Positions 51,880 to 62,227 are shown, counted from the first letter of the stretch. The stretch: 64,000 nucleotides of DNA from Streptomyces eurythermus (GCF_014649115.1 NZ_BMSK01000021.1:62001-126000), one strand, 5' to 3'. Numbers and translations: made by a program. The notes: generated from the letters alone by a model not told the origin.

Positions 51880-52221
51880 TCACTGTCCTTCCGCCTGCTC
51901 CTCATGGGCGTGCTTCAGGCAGGTCCGGGCGTCCATCCGCTCCGCCGCCGGGACCTCCGTCCAGAACCGGTGGGTGCTGACGAAGACCGCCAGCTCGTGC
52001 TCGCGCCGCCGCAGCTTCTCCACCTGGGCCTGCTCGTCCTCCGTCCAGCCGGGGGACGCGGGCCGCTCCACCTTGCGCCAGCCGTTGTCGTCGCTGAAGC
52101 CGTCCATCGGCTCGACCGACCAGGGCAGCCGCTTGAGCAGGGCCGACAGCTCGGCCCGGACCTGATGCAGCTCCTCCTGACCGGCGAGGAGGTCACTGGG
52201 GAATTCATAGGTCGTAGCCAC
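51880..52221 (-). CDS. Small conserved-looking hypothetical protein
   Basis: 113-aa soluble acidic protein: MATTYEFPSDLLAGQEELHQVRAELSALLKRLPWSVEPMDGF..., with a central coiled segment (EDEQAQVEKLRRREHELAVFV) and RFWTEVPAAERMDARTCLKHAH near the end. I do not recognise a family. The GTG start lies 6 bases after TAGCAT (52233-52228) with no ribosome site, so it appears leaderless. Three tandem palindromes lie about 77-136 bp upstream and could regulate it. Confidence 0.8.
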   Translation of the reverse strand: MATTYEFPSDLLAGQEELHQVRAELSALLKRLPWSVEPMDGFSDDNGWRKVERPASPGWTEDEQAQVEKLRRREHELAVFVSTHRFWTEVPAAERMDARTCLKHAHEEQAEGQ

Positions 52222-52227
52222 GCGGCA

Positions 52228-52233
52228 ATGCTA
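52228..52233 (-). promoter_or_regulatory. -10 box of leaderless hypothetical gene
   Basis: TAGCAT on the minus strand, six bases before the GTG at 52221. No ribosome site. Confidence 0.4.
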
Positions 52234-52297
52234 CGCCTGTTCGAATTAGTGAAGCGAGGCCGGACAGGTGGTACGGGTGAGGTTTCAGCCGTACGAG

Positions 52298-52357
52298 TGA
52301 CCGACGGTCAGTATGCCTGAGTGACCGTCGGTCAGCAGCTCGACTGACCGGTGGTCA
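52298..52357. repeat. Three tandem 13-bp palindromes
   Basis: TGACCGACGGTCA (52298-52310), TGACCGTCGGTCA (52322-52334) and TGACCGGTGGTCA (52345-52357), start-to-start 24 and 23 bp. Each is symmetric about its centre, and the following bases (GTAT or GCAG) partly repeat too. The third covers the stop codon of the PanE-like gene. They look like a triple operator for a dimeric regulator (TetR-like) upstream of the 113-aa protein gene; the regulator is unknown. Confidence 0.8.
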
Positions 52358-53254
52358 GTATCCCGCCTCGCGCAGCTCCCGCACCAGCCGCCGCGCCACC
52401 GGCACCGGTACGCCGTGCCGCTCGGCCGCCCGCAGCAGGGCGCCGCCGATGGCGTCCAGCTCCAACGGCCGGCCGGCCTCGGCGTCACGCTGCATGGACG
52501 ACTTGGCGGCGGGCGGGAAGGCGTCGTACCGGGCGAGGGCTTGCACCGGATCGGTGGGCGCGCCACAGGCCCGGCCGACCGCGGCCGTCTCGGCGACCAG
52601 CGCCTCCAGCTCGGCGCGGTACCGGGTGCGGACGGTGCCGAGGGGGACGCCGTACCGGGTCGTGAGCAGGGCGAACGGGGCGAGGAAGGCCATCTTGGCC
52701 CACAGTGCCGCCGACTCCTCCCCGGCCACCCGGGCCGTCGTGCCGCACTCCGTGAGCAGCGCGGCCAGCGCCTCCAGCCGGGCGCGGGGCACGGCGTCCC
52801 CGGCCAGGTCCAGCTCCGTGAACGGGCTGCCGTGTTCGATCACGCCCGGCGCGACGCGGGTGGACTCCACGCGGATCACGGCCGGGGCGACCCGGTCGGG
52901 GCGGTAGCGCCCGCGCAGGACCGCGGGGTGTTCGACGCCGTTCAGCAGCGGGACGAGCAGGGCGTCACCGAGCACGGCGGGCGGGACCCGGGTGAGCGCG
53001 GCGTCGAGCGCGGTGTGCTTGACGGCGACCAGGCAGATGTCCACCGGTGCGCGCAGCTCGGTGTCCGCGTCGACGGCGGCGGTGAAGTCGCCGAACTGCG
53101 CACTGCGGACGGAGATGCCGTCGCGGCGTAGCTTTCCGGCCGTTTCCGCACCGGCGAGGCAGAGCACGCGATGTCCGGAACGGGACAGCAGGGCGGCGAG
53201 CAGACCGCCGGTGCCGCCGGGGCCGAGGACGGCCACGGAGAGCGGATGCGTCAT
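52355..53254 (-). CDS. 2-dehydropantoate 2-reductase family protein (PanE/ApbA)
   Basis: 299 aa. N-terminal Rossmann fold with VAVLGPGGTGGLLAALLSRSGH (GxGxxG variant, about 6-27), VDICLVAVKHTALDAAL, and PLLNGVEHPAVL (Asn). The C-terminal helical domain has ESAALWAKMAFLAPFALLTTRYG (Lys) and SSMQRDAEAGRPLELDAIGGALL, which is the PanE end block. It reduces ketopantoate to pantoate with NADPH in pantothenate synthesis, or a similar keto acid. The usual catalytic Lys region is present. AAGGGAA precedes the ATG. Whether it is the main PanE is unclear. Confidence 0.88.
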   Translation of the reverse strand: MTHPLSVAVLGPGGTGGLLAALLSRSGHRVLCLAGAETAGKLRRDGISVRSAQFGDFTAAVDADTELRAPVDICLVAVKHTALDAALTRVPPAVLGDALLVPLLNGVEHPAVLRGRYRPDRVAPAVIRVESTRVAPGVIEHGSPFTELDLAGDAVPRARLEALAALLTECGTTARVAGEESAALWAKMAFLAPFALLTTRYGVPLGTVRTRYRAELEALVAETAAVGRACGAPTDPVQALARYDAFPPAAKSSMQRDAEAGRPLELDAIGGALLRAAERHGVPVPVARRLVRELREAGY

Positions 53255-53347
53255 GGAGTTGTTCCCTTCGACGGTCGGCCCCGGGAGTCGGTGGCCGCCT
53301 TCGCGTTGATCATCGCAGGGCGCGGCACGCGGCGCGAGACTGAGGAC

Positions 53348-53572
53348 ATGTGCCGGAGCATCAAGACGCTGCGCCCGCCCGTGCTGCCAGGTGAGGCCAC
53401 GGACGACGACATCCGCGCGGCCGCGTTGCAGTACGTCCGAAAGGTTTCGGGCTTCAGGGCCCCCGCTGCCCACAACCGCGAGGCGTTCGACGCGGCGGTG
53501 GACGCCGTGGCCCGCGCCACGGCGGAACTCCTGGGTGCCTTGGAGGTGCGGGGGCGGGCGGGCCCCAGGTGA
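53348..53572 (+). CDS. DUF2277 protein
   Basis: 74 aa. MCRSIKTLRPPVLPGEATDDDIRAAALQYVRKVSGFRAPAAHNREAFDAAVDAVARATAELLGAL matches the DUF2277 family of small proteins with the MCR-I-TL start. Function unknown. Divergent from the PanE-like gene by 93 bp. GAGGA lies directly before the ATG, so its initiation signal is uncertain. Confidence 0.87.
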   Translation: MCRSIKTLRPPVLPGEATDDDIRAAALQYVRKVSGFRAPAAHNREAFDAAVDAVARATAELLGALEVRGRAGPR

Positions 53573-53648
53573 TCACGGGTGATCACGGACGGTGACTGCG
53601 GGGCGGGAGGGGCTGACGGTACGCGGAACCGTTGGCCAGATGTTGAAC

Positions 53649-53680
53649 TTGCAAGTACTGATTAGGTACCCCTAACCTTG
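53649..53680 (+). promoter_or_regulatory. DoxX promoter with possible iron box
   Basis: TTGCAA (53649-53654), an 18-bp spacer and TAACCT (53673-53678). TTAGGTACCCCTAACCTTG (53662-53680) overlaps the -10 and matches 13 of 19 positions of the IdeR/DmdR iron-box consensus, including both TTAGGT and CTAACCT halves. Suggests iron-dependent repression. Confidence 0.5.
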
Positions 53681-53759
53681 GCTTGATTCGGTTCCCCTCC
53701 CCACAGCCGGTCACGTCCCCGGCCGGCCCGACAGACACCGAAGAAGGAGTCATCCCCAC

Positions 53760-54215
53760 ATGTCCGCTCGTCTCGATTCCGCTCAGCCCTACGCTCTGGG
53801 GCTCTTCCGCATCGTCATCGGCCTGCTCTTCGCCGTGCACGGTGCCGCTTCCCTGTTCGGCGTCCTCGGCGGCGCCGCCGGCACCAACGGCGGCACCCTC
53901 GCGGCCGGCACCTGGCCCGGCTGGTACGCGGCCGTGATCCAGCTCGTCGCCGGCGGCCTCGTCCTGCTGGGCCTCGGCACCCGCGGGGCCGCGCTGATCG
54001 CCTCCGGCTCCATGGCCTACGCCTACTTCGACGTCCACCAGCAGCTCGCGCTGTGGCCGATACAGAACGGCGGCGAGCTGTCGGTGCTGTTCTGCTGGTC
54101 GTTCCTGCTGCTGGTCTTCACCGGCTCCGGCGCCTTCGGCCTGGACCGCCTCCTCGCCCGGCGCCCGGCGCAGGAGGAGGCCAAGGCGGCCGAGCAGGCC
54201 CCGGTGGCGGTCTGA
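53760..54215 (+). CDS. DoxX-family membrane protein
   Basis: 151 aa, four hydrophobic segments: YALGLFRIVIGLLFAVHGAASLFGVLGG, WYAAVIQLVAGGLVLLGLGTRGAALIASGSMAYAYF, and a C-terminal pair with LSVLFCWSFLLLVFTGSG, the DoxX layout. DoxX proteins often belong to redox or thiol-stress membrane complexes; exact role here unknown. GAAGGAG lies about 9 bases before the ATG. A possible iron box sits in its promoter region, and a strong hairpin follows the gene. Confidence 0.9.
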   Translation: MSARLDSAQPYALGLFRIVIGLLFAVHGAASLFGVLGGAAGTNGGTLAAGTWPGWYAAVIQLVAGGLVLLGLGTRGAALIASGSMAYAYFDVHQQLALWPIQNGGELSVLFCWSFLLLVFTGSGAFGLDRLLARRPAQEEAKAAEQAPVAV

Positions 54216-54228
54216 CGTCGGACAACGC

Positions 54229-54266
54229 ACGGGCGGCCGGCGCACCTCGGGTGACCGGCCGCCCGT
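54229..54266 (+). terminator. Terminator after DoxX gene
   Basis: ACGGGCGGCCGG (54229-54240) pairs perfectly with CCGGCCGCCCGT (54255-54266), loop 14 bases, 13 bases after the stop. Confidence 0.85.
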
Positions 54267-54349
54267 GAACGTACCGTGATCGACTCACGAACCCCCCGCG
54301 AATCTGCTGTCACACCCCCCGCGTACGCTGTACAGCCGTCAACGGGGGA

Positions 54350-54976
54350 ATGTCAGGAGTCGTCGTGTGGGAAAGCGTGGGGTCGCTAGCGGCCGGGCCA
54401 TGGATCTACGCCGTGGTGGCCGTCTCGGTCCTGCTTGATGTGTTCCTGCCGGTGCTGCCCAGCGGAGTGCTGGTCATCACGGCGGGTACGGCAGCGGCGG
54501 CGGGTACCGGCGCGGCGGGCCAGGTCGCGCACGAGGTGCCGGACATCCTGGCCCTGATCCTGTCCGCCGCGACGGCCTCGGTCCTCGGCGACCTGGTGGC
54601 CTACCGCCTCGCCTGGCGCGGCGGCGAGCGGCTGGACCGGGCGATAGCCCGTTCCCGCAGGCTCACCTCCGCGCAGGAACGTCTCGGTGACGCCCTCGCC
54701 CGCGGCGGCGGCGCGCTGGTCGTCCTGGCCCGCTTCGCCCCCGCCGGCCGCTCGGTCGTCTCCTTCTGCGCCGGTGCCGCCCACCGCCGCGCCCGCGACT
54801 TCCTGCCCTGGTCCGCCCTGGCGGGCCTGTCCTGGGCCGCCTACAGCGTGGCCCTCGGCTACTACGGCGCCCAGTGGCTGGGCGCGACCTGGCTGGCCAC
54901 GGGAGTGTCGGTGGCGGCCCTGTTCGGCGCGGGCGCGGCGGCGGGGTTCCTGATGAGGCGCAAGCCCGCTGCTTGA
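54350..54976 (+). CDS. DedA/VTT-family membrane protein
   Basis: 208 aa with five or six hydrophobic segments. It has the DedA/VTT pattern: VLLDVFLPVLPSGVLVITAG near the start, the SVLGDLVAYRLAWRGGERL loop, VVLARFAPAGRSVVSFCAGAA (conserved F/Y-R-F-x-P-G-R type block) and WSALAGLSWAAYSVALGYYG. DedA proteins act in membrane homeostasis, some as undecaprenyl-phosphate flippases. GGGGGA directly precedes the ATG. Substrate unknown. Confidence 0.88.
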   Translation: MSGVVVWESVGSLAAGPWIYAVVAVSVLLDVFLPVLPSGVLVITAGTAAAAGTGAAGQVAHEVPDILALILSAATASVLGDLVAYRLAWRGGERLDRAIARSRRLTSAQERLGDALARGGGALVVLARFAPAGRSVVSFCAGAAHRRARDFLPWSALAGLSWAAYSVALGYYGAQWLGATWLATGVSVAALFGAGAAAGFLMRRKPAA

Positions 54977-54992
54977 GACCGGGCCCGCACGA

Positions 54993-55011
54993 GCGCCCCT
55001 GGAAGGGGCGC
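54993..55011. repeat. Dispersed hairpin repeat between convergent genes
   Basis: GCGCCCCT-GGA-AGGGGCGC followed by CGGGGAACTGCGCGACCGG. Same family as 30878-30895 and 57580-57845. It lies between the DedA gene and the 3' end of the nuclease gene and probably serves as terminator. Confidence 0.7.
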
Positions 55012-55097
55012 GGGGAACTGCGCGACCGGCCGCGATGAGCCCGCAGTCGCAGTATCACCCGCACCCCTACGCCGAGTAGGCGACCGGCCGAGCGACC

Positions 55098-55742
55098 TCA
55101 GCAGCTCGCCAGGTAATTCGTCAGCGCGCTCTTCTCGGCGGAGTCCACCGACAGGCCGTAGTAGTACTTCACCTGCACCCACGCGCGCACGTACGTGCAC
55201 ACGTACGCCGACCGCGACGGCATCCACGTGGCCGGGTCCTGGTCGCCCTTCGCCTGGTTGACGTTGTCGGTCACGGCGATCAGCTGCGGCCGGGTGAGGT
55301 CGTTGGCGAACGCCTGCCGCTGGGCCGTCGTCCACTTGCTCGCGCCGGAGTCCCATGCCTCGGCCAGCGGGACGAGGTGGTCGATGTCGAGGTCGGACGC
55401 GGCGGTCCAGGTCGCGCCGTCGTACGGCGAGTACCAGCTGCCGCTGGTCGCGGCGCAGGAGGAGTCGGTGACGACGTTCGTGCCGTCCCGCTTCAGGACC
55501 GTCTCGCGGGTGTTGCAGGTGCCGCTGATGGTGATCCAGTGCGGGAACAGGTCGCGGCTGTAGCCGGTGCGGTTCTCCGTGGCCACGGTGAGCTGGGAGA
55601 GGTACTCGCGCGCGGTGGCGGCGCTGACCGGCGTGGGCAGGGCGGCGGAGGCGCTCGGTGAGTTCAACAGGGCGACGGAGGCGATCAGGCCGGTGAGGGC
55701 GGCGAGGATGCTCGTCCGTCGACGCGCGTAGAACTTGGGCAT
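55098..55742 (-). CDS. Secreted HNH-family nuclease (GmrSD C-terminal/DUF1524-like)
   Basis: 214 aa. Signal peptide 1-33 ending SASA-A. The mature protein has the HNH-type core LDIDHLVPLAEAWDSG and the following NDLTRPQLIAVTDNVNQAKGDQDPATW, with paired cysteines (GTC...SSC, YVC...LASC) likely in disulfides. Expected to be an extracellular non-specific DNase or RNase for nutrient release or competition. The leader has GGGAG before the ATG. Similar secreted proteins are common in Streptomyces; activity unproven here. Confidence 0.87.
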   Translation of the reverse strand: MPKFYARRRTSILAALTGLIASVALLNSPSASAALPTPVSAATAREYLSQLTVATENRTGYSRDLFPHWITISGTCNTRETVLKRDGTNVVTDSSCAATSGSWYSPYDGATWTAASDLDIDHLVPLAEAWDSGASKWTTAQRQAFANDLTRPQLIAVTDNVNQAKGDQDPATWMPSRSAYVCTYVRAWVQVKYYYGLSVDSAEKSALTNYLASC

Positions 55743-55863
55743 GCGTGAACTCCCTTTGGAGTTGGGGGTGTTGGAGCGCGAGCGAGGGAATGCTCGCGAT
55801 GAGGGGTTGCCGGCGGATGAGCGTTTGGTAAGAAGGTAGTGACGTGATCATGTCAAGACAAGG

Positions 55864-55894
55864 TTGACAGCGAAACTTTCACATCCCGTACGAT
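55864..55894 (+). promoter_or_regulatory. Promoter of manganese riboswitch/GDT1 transcript
   Basis: TTGACA (55864-55869), a 19-bp spacer and TACGAT (55889-55894). It places the start near 55901, just before the aptamer. Confidence 0.6.
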
Positions 55895-55905
55895 GGGAGG
55901 CGCAG

Positions 55906-56010
55906 AAGGGGAGTAGCTCTTCGCCGGACCGTCGACATACTGCTCAGCGAGCCTGAGCCGGCGCCCGGAGGCGGCCTCCAACAGGAGCCGCCAGCGAGAC
56001 CTTCGGCAAG
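55906..56010 (+). ncRNA. yybP-ykoY manganese riboswitch aptamer
   Basis: Conserved yybP-ykoY parts occur in order: AGGGGAGTAGC (55907-55917), the GTCGACATACTGC junction segment (55931-55943) and GCGAGACCTTCGGC (55994-56007), separated by GC-rich stems (GAGCC...GGCGCC, GGCGGCCTCC...GGAGCCGCC). The class senses Mn2+ and switches on exporters. It directly precedes a GDT1/TMEM165-type exporter gene, a classic target. I could not fold it by computer; boundaries are approximate. Confidence 0.88.
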
Positions 56011-56058
56011 CAGTGCACGCCCGTGCCCCACCGGCCCGGGCGAGAAGTGTGCTGCCGT

Positions 56059-56095
56059 GCCGAGGTGTCATCGCGTGACGTACCGCACTCTCGGC
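56059..56095 (+). promoter_or_regulatory. Candidate expression platform of the riboswitch
   Basis: GCCGAG (56059-56064) can pair with CTCGGC (56090-56095) just before the GAGGA ribosome site at 56114-56118. Which state is the off state is not resolved from sequence alone. Confidence 0.45.
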
Positions 56096-56121
56096 GGGGC
56101 AGCCCGACCGATTGAGGACCT

Positions 56122-56703
56122 TTGATCAGCATCACCGTGACGGCGCTCGTCTTCGGCGTCGTCTTCCTCGCCGAACTGCCGGACAAGACCGCGCTCGCCG
56201 GCCTCGTCCTCGGCACCCGCTACCGCGCCTCGTACGTCTTCGCGGGCGTCGCCGCCGCCTTCCTGCTGCACGTCGTGCTCGCCGTCGCGGCCGGCAGCGT
56301 GCTCACCCTGCTGCCGCAGCAGATCGTGCACGCCCTCACCGGCGTGCTCTTCCTCGGCGGTGCCGCGATGCTCCTGCTGAAGAAGGACGACGACGAGGAA
56401 GAGGTCAAGAAGCCCGCCGACCAGTCCTTCTGGAAGGTCGCCGGCACCGGCTTCATGCTCATCCTGGTCGCCGAGTTCGGCGATCTCACCCAGATCATGA
56501 CCGCCAACCTCGCCGCCCGCTACGACGACCCGATCTCCGTCGGTCTCGGCGCGGTGCTCGGTCTGTGGGCCGTCGCCGGACTGGGCATCGTCGGTGGAAA
56601 GGCCCTGATGAGGCGGGTGCCGCTGCGGCTGATCACGCAGATCGCGGCCGTGCTGATGCTGGCGCTCGGCGCCTGGAGCCTGTGGGAGGCGGTGGCCGGC
56701 TGA
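56122..56703 (+). CDS. TMEM165/GDT1-family manganese exporter
   Basis: 193 aa. Six hydrophobic segments in two inverted halves, each with the family motif E-x-G/P-D-K/L-T: E18-L-P-D21-K-T23 and EFGDLTQ. A cytosolic acidic/basic loop (KKDDDEEEVKKPADQ) joins them. Exports Mn2+ (or Ca2+) and protects from excess. TTG start after GAGGACC. Control by the yybP-ykoY riboswitch upstream gives independent support for a manganese role. Confidence 0.93.
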   Translation: MISITVTALVFGVVFLAELPDKTALAGLVLGTRYRASYVFAGVAAAFLLHVVLAVAAGSVLTLLPQQIVHALTGVLFLGGAAMLLLKKDDDEEEVKKPADQSFWKVAGTGFMLILVAEFGDLTQIMTANLAARYDDPISVGLGAVLGLWAVAGLGIVGGKALMRRVPLRLITQIAAVLMLALGAWSLWEAVAG

Positions 56704-56885
56704 GCGGTCGGGCGGGCGAACGGGCGGTGAATCCTCGCCGGGGAAGGTGGCGGAAACGCGGAACCGTTTTGTACCGTGGAGGAACAAAGTGGCTCCCGCC
56801 CGTTTTCCCTGACCGGCGGGCGGGGCCGCCTTGTCCCTCCCGCCGTCTCTCCCGACACGGGCCCTCCTCCCTTCTGGAGCTGCCG

Positions 56886-57554
56886 ATGCCGGCCACCGCC
56901 ACGCCCACCGTCCTCACCTGCCGTGCCCTCCTGCTCGACATGGACGGCACCCTCGTCAACTCGGACGCCGTGGTCGACCGCGTCTGGCGGCGCTGGGCCG
57001 GCTGGCACGGGCTGGACGGCGACGAGGTGATGAAGGTCATTCACGGCCGGCAGGGACACGCCTCCATGGCCCTGCTGCTGCCCGACCGGCCGATGGAGGA
57101 GAACTTCGCGGAGAACGAGCGGATGCTCGCGGAGGAGACCGCCGACACCGAGGGCGTGGTCGAGGTGCCCGGCGCCGGGGCGTTCCTCGCGTCGCTGGCG
57201 GGGCTGCCGCACGCGCTGGTGACCTCCGCCGACCTCGGGCTGGCGACCGCGCGCATGAACGCGGCGGGGCTGGCGCTGCCGGAGGTCCGGGTCACCGCGG
57301 AGTCGGTCGGCGCGAGCAAGCCCGACCCCGAGGGGTTCCTGAAGGGCGCGGCCGAGCTGGGGATCGATCCGGCCGACTGTGTCGTGTTCGAGGACTCCGG
57401 GGCGGGGATCGCGGCGGGGCGCTCCGCGGGGATGCGGGTTGTGGGGGTCGGGCCGCGGGCGGTCGTCCATGAGCCGGATGTGGTGGTGCCGGACCTCACG
57501 TGTGTGCGGGTGGAGGCGGGGGCCGACGGTACGGTGCTCCTGCGGATCGGCTGA
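56886..57554 (+). CDS. HAD-family sugar-phosphatase-like hydrolase
   Basis: 222 aa. HAD motif I LLDMDGTLVNSD (Asp18, Asp20), motif II HALVTSADL (Thr/Ser), Lys in GASKPDPEGF, and motif IV VVFEDSGAGIAAGRSAGM, the beta-phosphoglucomutase/sugar-phosphatase subgroup. The cap region includes IHGRQGHASMALL. Likely dephosphorylates a small sugar or polyol phosphate. GGAG lies 6 bases before the ATG. It stands alone. Confidence 0.9.
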   Translation: MPATATPTVLTCRALLLDMDGTLVNSDAVVDRVWRRWAGWHGLDGDEVMKVIHGRQGHASMALLLPDRPMEENFAENERMLAEETADTEGVVEVPGAGAFLASLAGLPHALVTSADLGLATARMNAAGLALPEVRVTAESVGASKPDPEGFLKGAAELGIDPADCVVFEDSGAGIAAGRSAGMRVVGVGPRAVVHEPDVVVPDLTCVRVEAGADGTVLLRIG

Positions 57555-57579
57555 GCGGGTCGCACGGCGTTCGGGGCCG

Positions 57580-57845
57580 TTGTCGGGTGCGGGTGCGTTG
57601 TGGTTTTTCGCGCAGTTCCCCGCGCCCCTGGAGGGGTCTACTGGTCCGTTTTCGGGTGCGGGTGCGTTGTGGTTTGTCGCGCAGTTCCCCGCGCCCCTAT
57701 AGGGGCCTACCGGTCCGTTTTCGGGTGCCGGTTCGTCGTGGCTTGTCGCGCCGTTCCCCGTGCCCCTTGAACGCCTGCCGGTTCGTTGTCGGGTGCGGGT
57801 GTGTCGTGGTTGATCGCGCCGTTCCCCCGCCCCTGGAGGGGTGCC
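57580..57845. repeat. Four tandem copies of a ~69-bp intergenic repeat
   Basis: Copies begin TTGTCGGGTGC or TTTTCGGGTGC at 57580, 57649, 57718 and 57786 (steps 69, 69 and 68 bp). Each contains GTTGTGG, then TCGCGCAGTTCCCCGCGCCCCT and a short GGGGCGC-type hairpin. Copies 1 and 2 are nearly identical; copies 3 and 4 have drifted. Matches the dispersed elements at 30878 and 54993. Located between convergent genes; probably terminator-like. Confidence 0.85.
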
Positions 57846-58748
57846 TCAGGGATCCCTTGTTTCCGACTCCAGGCTTTTCCGTGTTGCCGGGCCGTATTCG
57901 CCCAAGGGGTCTTCCTTGATGCCCCGGGCCAGTTGGTAGTTGCGTACGGCGTCTTCGACCGGGCGGGTGTAGGTGCCGTCGATCCGGTCGCCGTAGAGGT
58001 TCAGCTGGTGTAGGCGCTGTTGGAGTTCCGTCACCTCGGGGCCGGTGTCGCCGCGCCGTAACACTGTGGTCGCCGACGGTGTGGTGGGCGGGATCGAGGA
58101 GGCCGTCGGTGTCGGGGTGGGGGACGGGGTGTGGGTCGGCGTCGGCGTCGGTGTGGGGGACGGGGTCGGGGACGTGGGGGGCGGGGACTGGGTCGGCGTG
58201 GTGGGTGCGGCGGATGACGGCGGGGGAGCGGGCGGGGCCGCCGGACGCGCCGGTGCCGGGGTCGACGCGGGAGCCTTCGTCGGGTCGGCCGGGATGCTCT
58301 GTCTGATTTCCTGGGCCGCTCGGTCGTGGGCCGGGGTGCGGTAGGAGGTCAGGGCGAAGGCGGTTGCCGTCAGGAGGGCTGCGCCGAGCCCTCCGGCCGC
58401 CAGCAGCAGCGTGCGGCGGGAGCGGGGGCCGGGGGCGGCGGGCCGCTCGGGGGCGGACGGCTGCGGCCGGGGGGCCGGGGCCGGCGGGGGCGGAGGGTCG
58501 GGGAAGTCGGTGTGCACGGGTGGGTGGGCTGTCGTCGCCGGGGGCGTCGTCGTGACGTACGGCCGTATCCGCAGCGGGTCGAAGTCCTCCGCCGCTGCCG
58601 CCTCGGCCGTGCGGGTCTCGCGCAGTGCCTCGGCCGCGCGCTCGGTGCAGTCGCACGCCGGCATGTTGTCCGGCCCCCTCGGCGTCCCGCACTCCGGGCA
58701 GGTGCTGCCCCGCTCTCCCGTCACGCCGTGTCCCCCCTCACCCGTCAC
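57846..58748 (-). CDS. Zinc-ribbon, membrane, Pro/Thr-rich protein with C-terminal peptidoglycan-binding domain
   Basis: 300 aa from GTG 58748. Near the start CPECGTPRGPDNMPACDC may bind zinc. A Pro-rich stretch follows, then an Arg-flanked membrane segment (RRTLLLAAGGLGAALLTATAFAL, about 115-137), a long Pro/Thr/Ser linker that spans the wall, and a PG_binding_1 domain (about 235-290: LRRGDTGPEVTELQQRLHQLNLYGDRIDGTYTRPVEDAVRNYQ). It probably ties the cytosolic ribbon to peptidoglycan. Start choice: GGGGAGGGG lies about 7 bases upstream. Related in plan to the gene at 4963. Function unknown. Confidence 0.85.
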   Translation of the reverse strand: MTGEGGHGVTGERGSTCPECGTPRGPDNMPACDCTERAAEALRETRTAEAAAAEDFDPLRIRPYVTTTPPATTAHPPVHTDFPDPPPPPAPAPRPQPSAPERPAAPGPRSRRTLLLAAGGLGAALLTATAFALTSYRTPAHDRAAQEIRQSIPADPTKAPASTPAPARPAAPPAPPPSSAAPTTPTQSPPPTSPTPSPTPTPTPTHTPSPTPTPTASSIPPTTPSATTVLRRGDTGPEVTELQQRLHQLNLYGDRIDGTYTRPVEDAVRNYQLARGIKEDPLGEYGPATRKSLESETRDP

Positions 58749-58824
58749 GCTGTGCCCCCTCCCCTCGGGAGCTTCCGAGGTTATGCGGACGACCGCCGTT
58801 TCCGCAGGACTCGACAGGCCATAA

Positions 58825-61423
<2,599 letters not shown>

Positions 61424-61430
61424 GGCCGTC

Positions 61431-61436
61431 ATTGTC
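61431..61436 (-). promoter_or_regulatory. -10 box of leaderless GNAT transcript
   Basis: GACAAT on the minus strand, seven bases before the ATG at 61423. No ribosome site. Confidence 0.4.
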
Positions 61437-61565
61437 GCGCCACGGCGGCCGGGTGGAGCCCGGATCGTCGTTCACGGGCCGTCGTTTGTGGACCGGGTTC
61501 CGGGTCACCCGGGGAGTGAACCGGCCGGCGGAGCCGGTCCGATCGGAAGGGGCCGGAAGGCAACC

Positions 61566-62222
61566 ATGTCCACTTGGCTGATCATTCTGCTGATCGTGAT
61601 CGCCGCGGTCGTGGTCCTCGGCGCGGCCGGGCTCGTCGCCCGGCGGAGCCGTGGCCGGCGCGGCGGGACGAGCCTGAAGCGGCGCTTCGGGCCGGAGTAC
61701 GAGCGGGCCGTAGCCCTGCACGACGGGGACACCAAGGCGGCCGAACGGGAACTGGGCGAGCGCCTCGAACGCCACGGTGACCTGCGGGAACGTCCGCTGG
61801 ACGGCGCCGAACGGCAGCGGTACGCGGACCTCTGGACGGCCGTTCAGGAACGGTTCGTGGACTCGCCGAAGGAGGCGGTGGCCGAGGCCGACCGGCTGCT
61901 CGCGCGGCTCGCGGGGGAGCGCGGCTACCCCGACGGCGGGCGGTACGAGGAGCAGATCGACGCGCTGTCCGTGCACCACGCCGACCACGTCGACGGCTAC
62001 CGGCGGCTGCACCGGGCGGCCCGCGAGGGCGGCGGTACCGAGGAGCTGCGCTCGGCGCTGCTCGGCGGGCGCGCCCTCTTCGACGACCTGACCAGCGGCG
62101 AGCCCGGCCGGCACCGGGCCCCGGCGGGTACGGGCCGCGCCACGACGTCCAACGGCGGCCGCTCCCACGCCCGCTCCCACACACCGTGGGCCCTGCACCG
62201 AAGCCGACCGAAGGAGAGCTGA
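61566..62222 (+). CDS. Membrane-anchored protein with C-terminal domain shared with next gene
   Basis: 218 aa. An N-terminal membrane segment (STWLIILLIVIAAVVVLGAAGLVA, 2-25) and basic stretch, then a soluble helical domain: LHDGDTKAAERELGERLERH..., and ADLWTAVQERFVDSPKEAVAEADRLLARLAGERGY, followed by a helix with RSALLGGRALFDDL. The block FVDSPKEAVAEADRLL matches FVDQPKGAVERADRTL in the gene downstream, so the two share a domain. Ribosome site GGAAGG upstream. Located six bases before the next gene. Function unknown; membrane-cytosol anchor. Confidence 0.82.
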   Translation: MSTWLIILLIVIAAVVVLGAAGLVARRSRGRRGGTSLKRRFGPEYERAVALHDGDTKAAERELGERLERHGDLRERPLDGAERQRYADLWTAVQERFVDSPKEAVAEADRLLARLAGERGYPDGGRYEEQIDALSVHHADHVDGYRRLHRAAREGGGTEELRSALLGGRALFDDLTSGEPGRHRAPAGTGRATTSNGGRSHARSHTPWALHRSRPKES

Positions 62223-62227
62223 GCACC

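Noticed and set aside
52298-52357. CRISPR or terminator reading of the three palindromes
   Set aside because: Units of 13 bp with 10-11 bp gaps are too short for CRISPR. Each palindrome has almost no loop, so operator sites fit better than terminators.
57580-57845. CRISPR array
   Set aside because: Period 69 bp with no unique spacers, no cas genes, and the same element occurs elsewhere singly.
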